Positions 1 through 4,724 of a stretch of DNA of 7,567 nucleotides are shown one piece after another; the stretch's first letter is position 1; every line of letters begins with the position of its first letter. The notes under the pieces were generated by a model, which worked only from the letters and a program-made list of their open reading frames with translations, was not told the origin of the DNA and searched no databases. This DNA is from Paracoccaceae bacterium. Lineage in GTDB: Bacteria > Pseudomonadota > Alphaproteobacteria > Rhodobacterales > Rhodobacteraceae. The stretch lies in NCBI GenBank assembly GCA_012036325.1, contig JAAUPC010000164.1:1-7567 (forward strand). The letters run 5' to 3'. Both the position numbers and the translations under genes were made by a program.

Positions 1-1
1 G

Positions 2-3000
2 CTTGTGGTGGGCGGCTGGGCACTCCCTCCCCCTCCGTGGGGAGGGTTGGGGTGGGGGGCCTTGGGCATGGGGCGTGACAGATGACCGGCATCCACCCCC
101 GTCACCCGGCAACGGGCGCGGAAGTTGCGGGCGGAGATGACGCCGCAGGAGCGGCGCGTCTGGGCGAAGCTGCGGGAGTTGAACCGGATGCTGGGGCTGC
201 ATTTCCGGCGGCAGGCTCCGATTGGGGCGTTCATTGCAGATTTCGCCGATCTGGGGCGGCGGGTGGTGATCGAGATTGATGGGGGAGGACATGGTGGGGA
301 GCGCGACCAGCGGCGGGATGAGTGGTTGGCAACGCAGGGGTTCAAGGTGCTGCGGTTCTGGAACCCGGAGGTTTCGGGGAATATCGAGGGCGTGATGCAA
401 CTGGTTCTGGATGCGGTTGACGGGGAGACCTTGGCTGAGGGCGTGCCCCCCACCCCCATCCCCTCCCCACGCGGGGGAGGGGGGGCGCGGGGTGCCGGCC
501 GTTTGGTCTTGGGAGGATGCAGGGGCAGTTCGGGCCTGGACGATCAGCTGCATCGCGTCGACGCCGACGTTCTTCAAGGCACCCAGCCCGTAGACCAGCG
601 CGCCATCGCGGACGGTGAAGGTGGCGAGCGAGGCGTTGATACAGGGGGCGACGGTCTTGAGGCCAAGCTTGTCCACCTCACGCTTGTAGACGGCCAGCTT
701 GTCGGTGAGGTGGAGGTCACAGTTCATCACCGCGGCCATGAATTCGGCCGGGTAGTTCGCCTTGAGGTAGGCGGTCTGGTAGCTGACCACGGCATAGGCG
801 GCGGCGTGGGATTTGTTGAAGCCGTAGTTGGCGAATTTCTCCAGCAGGTCGAACACCTCACCAGCTTTGGCGGCGGGAATCCCGTGGGTCGCCTTGGCGC
901 CTTCGATGAATTTCGGGCGTTCACGGGCCATTTCCTCGGGGTTCTTTTTCCCCATCGCGCGGCGCAGAAGGTCGGCCCCGCCAAGCGAGTAGCCCGCCAT
1001 GACCTGGGCGATCTGCATCACCTGTTCCTGGTAGACGATGATGCCTTGGGTTTCGGCGAGGATGTGGTCAATCGTCGGGTGGATGGATTCGAGCGGGCGC
1101 AGGCCGTTCTTCACCTCGCAATAGGCGGGAATGTTTTCCATCGGGCCGGGGCGATAGAGCGCCACGAGGGCGACGATATCCTCAATACACGTCGGCTTCA
1201 TCCGGCGCAGCGCGTCCATCATGCCGGAGCTTTCCACCTGGAAGACCGCCACGGTCTTGGCGGCGGCGTAAAGGTCATAGGCGGGCTGGTCGTCCAAGGG
1301 GATCAGGTTGATGTCGAAACTGATGCCACGCAGGGCCAGAAGGTCCATCGCGTTCTGGATCACGGTCAGGGTCTTCAGGCCGAGGAAGTCGAACTTCACC
1401 AGACCCGCCGCTTCGACCCATTTCATGTTGAACTGGGTGGCGGGCATGTCTGACCGGGGGTCGCGGTAGAGGGGCACCAGCTGATCCAAAGGCCGGTCGC
1501 CGATCACCACCCCGGCGGCATGGGTGGAGGCGTTGCGGTAGAGGCCTTCGATTTCCTTGGCATAATCGAGGAGGCGGCCCACCACCTCTTCCTTCGCGGC
1601 TTCCCTCAGCCGGGGTTCATCGGCGAGGGCTTTGGTGATGCTGACGGGCTTGACCCCTTCGACCGGGATCATTTTCGACAGCTTGTCGACCTGCCCATAG
1701 GACATTTGCAGCACGCGGCCCACGTCACGCACGGCGGCCTTCGACAGCAACGCGCCAAAGGTGATGATCTGCGCCACCCGGTCGCGGCCGTATTTGTGCT
1801 GGACGTAGGTGATCACCTCTTCCCGCCGGTCCATGCAGAAATCGATGTCGAAGTCGGGCATCGAGACGCGTTCGGGGTTCAGGAAGCGTTCAAAGAGAAG
1901 GGCGTAGCGCAGGGGATCAAGGTCGGTGATCCGCAGGGCATAGGCGACAAGGCTGCCCGCGCCTGAGCCACGGCCCGGGCCAACCGGGATGTTGTGGTTC
2001 TTCGCCCAATTGATGAAATCAGCCACGATCAGGAAATAGCCGGGGAAACCCATCTTTTCGATGATGCCCAGTTCGAAATCCAAGCGGGACTGGTAGTCTT
2101 CGGGCGTGGCGGAATGAGGGATGACGGCGAGGCGGGCCTGTAGGCCTTCGTTGGCCTGACGGCGCAGTTCCTGCACCTCATCATCGGCGAAGCGCGGCAG
2201 GATGGGGGCGTGTTTCTTGACGGCAAAGGCGCAGCGTTTGGCAACCTCAACCGTGTTTTCCAGCGCCTCGGGCAGATCGGCGAAGAGGGCGCACATCTCG
2301 GCTTCGGATTTGAAATAGTGCTGCGGGGTCAGGCGGCGGCGGGGCTGCTGCTGGTCGACATAGGCGCCTTCAGCGATGCAGATCAGGGCGTCATGCGCCT
2401 CATACATCGAGGATTTCGGGAAATAGACATCGTTGGTGGCAACAAGGGGCAGGCCCATCGCATAGGCCAGTTCGATGGCGCCGCGTTCGGCCAGCGCTTC
2501 GGGTTCCGACAAGGCACCGCCGGGGCCGGGATGGCGCTGAAGCTCGACATAAAGGCGGTCAGGGTAGATCTGGGCGAGGCGTTCCAGAAGGCCGCGGGCC
2601 TTGGCGGTCTGGCCAGCGGCATGGAACCGCCCCAGGGGGCCGTCCGGCCCGCCGGTCAGGCAGATGAGGCCGGCGGAATGGGTGGCAAGTTCCTCCAGCG
2701 TGACCTGCGGCAGGTTCGCCGAGGTTGACATGGCCCCGTCGATGTAAAGCCGGGTATTCAGCTGCATCAGGTTGCGATACCCACCCTCATCCTGCGCCAG
2801 AAGGACGATGGGGGCAGGCGCGCGGGGCTTTTCGCCGGTTTGGGCCGGGTCATGCGCGATACTGATCTGGCAGCCGACGATGGGCTGGACGCCCGCGCCC
2901 ATGGCGGTGACCGAAAACTCCAACGCCGCGAACATGTTGTTCGTGTCGGTCACGGCGACGGCGGGCATCTGGGCGGCCTTGCACAGGTCAACCAATTTCT

Positions 3001-3076
3001 TCACCGGCACCGCGCCTTCGAGAAGCGAGTGTTCGGTATGGGTGCGAAGGTGGATGAATCGGGGGGCACTGGACAT
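2..3076 (-). CDS. dnaE: DNA polymerase III subunit alpha (partial, interrupted by a DUF559 element)
   Basis: Catalytic alpha subunit of the replicative DNA polymerase III holoenzyme. Translating the minus strand from ATG 3076-3074 gives a start MSSAPRFIHLRTHTEHSLLE, the PHP domain of C-family polymerases. The palm motif MPDFDIDF places catalytic Asp408 and Asp410 (Escherichia coli D401/D403), and KFDFLGLKTLT places Asp563 (E. coli D555). The fingers region follows (MAGYSLGGADLLRRAMGKKN and FANYGFNKSHAAAYAVVSYQ), then GLGALKNVGVDAMQLIVQAR ending at residue 849, position 530. Normal DnaE continues there with a short loop and then PF-x-DLFDF, HhH and OB domains, about 310 more residues. Here the homology stops and a DUF559 element begins. 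The frame has no stop codon from 3076 down to base 2 (1025 codons), so the gene may be read through the insertion and continue beyond the window. A weak Shine-Dalgarno (TGGATAGG) lies about 8 bases upstream of the ATG. The DnaE identity is certain; continuity past residue 849 is inferred. Confidence 0.93.
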   Translation of the reverse strand, partial: MSSAPRFIHLRTHTEHSLLEGAVPVKKLVDLCKAAQMPAVAVTDTNNMFAALEFSVTAMGAGVQPIVGCQISIAHDPAQTGEKPRAPAPIVLLAQDEGGYRNLMQLNTRLYIDGAMSTSANLPQVTLEELATHSAGLICLTGGPDGPLGRFHAAGQTAKARGLLERLAQIYPDRLYVELQRHPGPGGALSEPEALAERGAIELAYAMGLPLVATNDVYFPKSSMYEAHDALICIAEGAYVDQQQPRRRLTPQHYFKSEAEMCALFADLPEALENTVEVAKRCAFAVKKHAPILPRFADDEVQELRRQANEGLQARLAVIPHSATPEDYQSRLDFELGIIEKMGFPGYFLIVADFINWAKNHNIPVGPGRGSGAGSLVAYALRITDLDPLRYALLFERFLNPERVSMPDFDIDFCMDRREEVITYVQHKYGRDRVAQIITFGALLSKAAVRDVGRVLQMSYGQVDKLSKMIPVEGVKPVSITKALADEPRLREAAKEEVVGRLLDYAKEIEGLYRNASTHAAGVVIGDRPLDQLVPLYRDPRSDMPATQFNMKWVEAAGLVKFDFLGLKTLTVIQNAMDLLALRGISFDINLIPLDDQPAYDLYAAAKTVAVFQVESSGMMDALRRMKPTCIEDIVALVALYRPGPMENIPAYCEVKNGLRPLESIHPTIDHILAETQGIIVYQEQVMQIAQVMAGYSLGGADLLRRAMGKKNPEEMARERPKFIEGAKATHGIPAAKAGEVFDLLEKFANYGFNKSHAAAYAVVSYQTAYLKANYPAEFMAAVMNCDLHLTDKLAVYKREVDKLGLKTVAPCINASLATFTVRDGALVYGLGALKNVGVDAMQLIVQARTAPASSQDQTAGTPRPPSPAWGGDGGGGHALSQGLPVNRIQNQLHHALDIPRNLRVPEPQHLEPLRCQPLIPPLVALPTMSSPINLDHHPPPQIGEICNERPNRSLPPEMQPQHPVQLPQLRPDAPLLRRHLRPQLPRPLPGDGGGCRSSVTPHAQGPPPQPSPRRGRECPAAHHK
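25..60 (+). repeat. left inverted repeat of the DUF559 element
   Basis: This 36-base GC-rich arm matches the reverse complement of 445-481 with only a few differences (TC against G after the first C run, TT against ATG in the middle). It can also fold on itself: CCCTCCCC at 25-32 pairs with GGGGAGGG at 39-46 around a six-base loop. Its G runs continue to about 73. Confidence 0.8.
125..444 (+). CDS. DUF559 domain protein (Vsr-like endonuclease fold), antisense within dnaE
   Basis: The translation contains the family core: MTPQERRVWAKLRELNR, LGLHFRRQAPIG, FIADFADLGRRVVIEIDGGG, and GFKVLRFWNPEVSGNIEGVM. DUF559 proteins are small PD-(D/E)XK-type proteins related to Vsr mismatch endonucleases; their biological substrate is not established. 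Counting from TTG 125, Asp39, Glu50, Asp52 and His56 look like the nuclease centre and are intact. Residues upstream of the TTG (TRQRARK) also look like family sequence, back to codon 86 after a stop at 83-85, but that stretch has no ATG or GTG, so the start is TTG 125, ATG 137 or lost. Family homology ends about 423-442. No stop codon follows in the right repeat: the frame stays open to 1453 across antisense dnaE, so the end given here is where homology stops. This may be a functional gene or a remnant preserved by dnaE frame constraint. Confidence 0.72.
445..481 (-). repeat. right inverted repeat of the DUF559 element
   Basis: Reverse complement of the arm at 25-60, 37 bases. It is itself a hairpin: CCCCTCCCC at 460-468 pairs with GGGGAGGGG at 474-482 around a five-base loop. 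Read in the DUF559 frame it gives PPTPIPSPRGGGG. Read in the dnaE frame it gives PPSPAWGGDGGGG. Both directions lack stop codons, which lets the repeat be absorbed into coding sequence. Confidence 0.8.
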
Positions 3077-3156
3077 GGGGCCAGCCTATCCAAGCGGGCG
3101 CGGCGGGGGAAGGCTGCCCTGCGGCGGTGATGATCTTTTCGGCAAAAGGCGAAACT

Positions 3157-3170
3157 GCTTTCGGGAAAGC
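3157..3170. promoter_or_regulatory. 14-base perfect palindrome, possible operator
   Basis: GCTTTC at 3157-3162 and GAAAGC at 3165-3170 form a perfect inverted repeat around GG. As a hairpin it could be extended by a C-G and a T-G pair outward (3155-3172). It lies 81 bases upstream of the dnaE start. It could be a protein site or chance; no T tract follows, so a terminator is unlikely. Confidence 0.25.
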
Positions 3171-3207
3171 GGTGAAGGTATGTCTTGCCATGTGGCCAAG
3201 CCCTGCG

Positions 3208-3222
3208 CTTCATGGTTTGAAG
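3208..3222. promoter_or_regulatory. CTTCA-N5-TGAAG inverted repeat, possible xdh operator
   Basis: CTTCA (3208-3212) and TGAAG (3218-3222) are a perfect five-base inverted repeat with a five-base spacer, centred about 110 bases upstream of the xdhA ATG. Spaced dyads of this size suit dimeric helix-turn-helix regulators such as LysR-type or MarR-type proteins. That is inference only; no regulator gene is in the window. Confidence 0.3.
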
Positions 3223-3324
3223 TGAGAGCGGGCGAAAAGACCCGTGGGGCGCGTGGCCCGCTTTACGCCGCATCGGGCGGCCACGCAGAAGGCCTTGAAC
3301 GGGGAGACCGCGGCGGGTTGACGG

Positions 3325-4724
3325 ATGACCATTGCGTTTCTGTTGAACGGAACGCCGGTACGGGTTGAGGGCGCGGCCCCGACGCGGACCCTGCTGGATT
3401 ATTTGCGCGAAGAGCGGTGCCTGAGCGGCACCAAGGAAGGATGCAACGAAGGCGATTGCGGTGCCTGCACGGTGATGGTGACGGATGCAGGTGGGTCGAA
3501 GGCGCTGAACGCCTGCATCCTGTTTTGCCGCAGCTGGACGGCAAGGCGGTGCGAACGGTCGAAGGGATCGCGGGCCCCGGGGGCGAAATGCACCCGGTGC
3601 AGGCGGCGATGGTGGCGCATCACGGCTCACAATGCGGGTTCTGCACGCCGGGGTTTGTCGTCTCGATGGCGGTGGCGCATCTGAATGGGGCGCGGGACCA
3701 TGACGACCAGCTGGCGGGGAACCTCTGCCGCTGCACCGGCTATTCGCCGATCATCCGGGCTGCGGAAGCGGCTGAAGCCGAGCCGGTGCCGGATTGGATG
3801 AAAACTGACAGCGCTTTTCTTTCTGCCCAAATATCCCCGGAGGGGTCCGGGGAGGCAGGCGGCCTCCCCGGCGTTTTCAACCCTCGCGACAGCGATGAAT
3901 TGGCGGAATGGTATCTGGCGCACCCCGATGCCACCTTGATCGCCGGGGCGACGGATGTCGGGCTTTGGGTGACGAAGCAGCTGCGGGATCTGCATCCGGT
4001 GGCCTTCCTGAATGGCGTCACGGACCTGCAGGGCATCGAGGTGCGCGGTGGCAGCCTACATGTCGGCGCTTGCGTGACCATCGCGGCCTTACGCGCGGCG
4101 GTGGCGACGCGGTTGCCGTCCTTTGGCGAACTTCTGCGCCGCTATGCGTCAGAACAGGTGCGCAATGCGGCGACGATTGGCGGGAACATCGCCAATGGCT
4201 CACCCATCGGCGACGGGCCACCAGCGCTGATTGCGCTCGGGGCGACGCTGCATTTGCGGCGCGGGGATGAGATGCGGTCGCTGCCGCTGGAGGAGTTCTT
4301 CCTGGAGTACCGCAAGCAGGACCGGAGGCCGGGGGAGTTTGTGGCGGGGGTTTCCTTCCCGGAGCATGCCCCAACCTTACGCTGCTACAAGATCTCGAAG
4401 CGGTTCGATCAGGATATTTCGGCGGTCTGCGGATGCTTCAATGTCAGCGTCGAGGGCGGCATGGTAACCAGCGCCCGGATCGCCTTTGGCGGGATGGCGG
4501 GGGTGCCGAAGCGTGCCGCACTGGCCGAGGCGGCGCTGGTCGGGCAGCCGTGGAGCCTTGCAACTGCGGAGGCTGCGGCCAAGGCGATGGCGGGGGATTT
4601 CGTGCCTTTGTCGGATATGCGGGCCTCTGCCGCCTACCGGCTGACGGTCGCGCAGAACCTGATGCTGCGGTACTTCCATGACCTTGCGGGGGTGCCGGTT
4701 TCGGTGCTGGAGGTGCGGGCATGA
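3325..4724 (+). CDS. xdhA: xanthine dehydrogenase small subunit XdhA ([2Fe-2S]/FAD), frameshifted
   Basis: XdhA passes electrons from the molybdenum site of XdhB through two [2Fe-2S] clusters to FAD and NAD+ during oxidation of hypoxanthine and xanthine to urate. From ATG 3325 the plant-ferredoxin-type domain reads CLSGTKEGCNEGDCGACTV, with ligands Cys40, Cys45, Cys48 and Cys64. After one restored base the frame continues with LPQLDGKAVRTVEG, the second cluster (GSQCGFCTPGF and NLCRCTGY: Cys104, Cys107, Cys135, Cys137), then the FAD domain (LIAGATDVGLWVTKQL, ATIGGNIANGSPIGDGPPAL). The natural frame breaks at the T run 3523-3526: as written, translation ends at 3684 after 119 residues, and the rest is open to 4724. 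With the base restored the protein is about 466 residues, close to the 462 I recall for R. capsulatus XdhA. An in-frame palindromic repeat lies in the linker between the Fe-S and FAD domains. The stop overlaps the xdhB start as ATGA. Identity is secure; whether the gene is intact depends on the frameshift being real. Confidence 0.93.
3523..3526 (+). other. frameshift site in xdhA (T4 where T5 is expected)
   Basis: The conserved reading NACILFLPQLDGK requires ATC CTG TTT TTG CCG. The sequence has ATC CTG TTT TGC CG, one T short, and the true frame resumes at 3525. It is a single-base homopolymer contraction: a sequencing error, a real inactivating mutation or, less likely, a slippery site. Confidence 0.85.
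3817..3876 (+). repeat. palindromic repeat copy inserted in frame in xdhA
   Basis: Contains AAATATCC (3829-3836), GGGGTCCGGGG (3842-3852) and a perfect ten-base hairpin, CCGGGGAGGC (3847-3856) with GCCTCCCCGG (3862-3871). The same blocks occur in reverse orientation in xdhB at 5887-5909. It encodes about 20 residues (FLSAQISPEGSGEAGGLPG, around residues 165-183 of the frame-corrected protein) in the flexible linker between the iron-sulfur and FAD domains, which has no conserved XDH sequence of this kind. Confidence 0.75.
4709..4715 (+). promoter_or_regulatory. ribosome binding site of xdhB
   Basis: GGAGGTG lies five bases before the ATG at 4721, inside the last codons of xdhA. With the ATGA overlap it fixes the xdhB start and allows independent or coupled initiation, so XdhB could still be translated if xdhA is frameshifted. 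Confidence 0.7.

Larger units (their letters stand above)
12..508. mobile_element. DUF559-carrying palindromic element inserted in dnaE
   Basis: A segment of roughly 500 bases bounded by inverted repeats (25-60 and 445-481) separates the end of recognisable dnaE (530) from the left edge. Similarity between the two arms seems to continue outward weakly (GGCTGGGCAC near 14-23 against GGCCGGCACC read from the other strand near 493-502), which sets the approximate outer limits. The cargo is one nuclease-like coding region on the plus strand, antisense to dnaE. No transposase is visible. DUF559 genes with such GC-rich palindromic flanks are, from general knowledge, common single-gene units in Alphaproteobacteria. 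Calling it mobile is inference from the inverted repeats and its position inside a core gene. The exact ends and any target duplication cannot be fixed without an empty site. Confidence 0.6.
3077..3324. promoter_or_regulatory. divergent dnaE / xdhABC intergenic region
   Basis: These 248 bases lie between the divergent starts of dnaE (3076, minus) and xdhA (3325, plus) and must hold the promoters for both unless transcription starts elsewhere. I see no convincing sigma-70 boxes and no credible small gene. Two perfect short palindromes stand out (3157-3170 and 3208-3222). A purine-type Shine-Dalgarno for xdhA (GGGGAGA, 3301-3307) is 17 bases from the ATG, which is further than usual. Confidence 0.5.

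Noticed and set aside
82..279. A 65-residue frame from ATG 82
   Set aside because: It is Ala/Gly-rich and out of frame with the DUF559 homology, although its ATG overlaps the stop at 83-85 that limits the DUF559 frame. No family resemblance.
2..530. An intein in DnaE
   Set aside because: The inserted segment read in the dnaE direction shows no intein blocks (no N-terminal Cys/Ser splice block and no His-Asn ending before Cys/Ser/Thr). The nuclease-like domain is on the opposite strand, so protein splicing is not supported.
445..1453. Extension of the DUF559 frame to 1453, giving a 442-residue protein
   Set aside because: Beyond about 444 the frame is the exact antisense of conserved dnaE codons and has low-complexity Gly/Val/His-rich content. 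The openness is explained by dnaE codon bias.
3523..3526. Programmed ribosomal frameshifting in xdhA
   Set aside because: The run is a short T4 with no classical slippery heptamer, I see no clear downstream structure, and XDH small subunits are not known to use recoding. A missing base is the simpler reading.
3001..3630. Minus-strand frame of 209 residues spanning the intergenic region and the xdhA start
   Set aside because: Arg/Pro-rich, overlaps both dnaE and xdhA in the wrong frames and has no recognisable motif.
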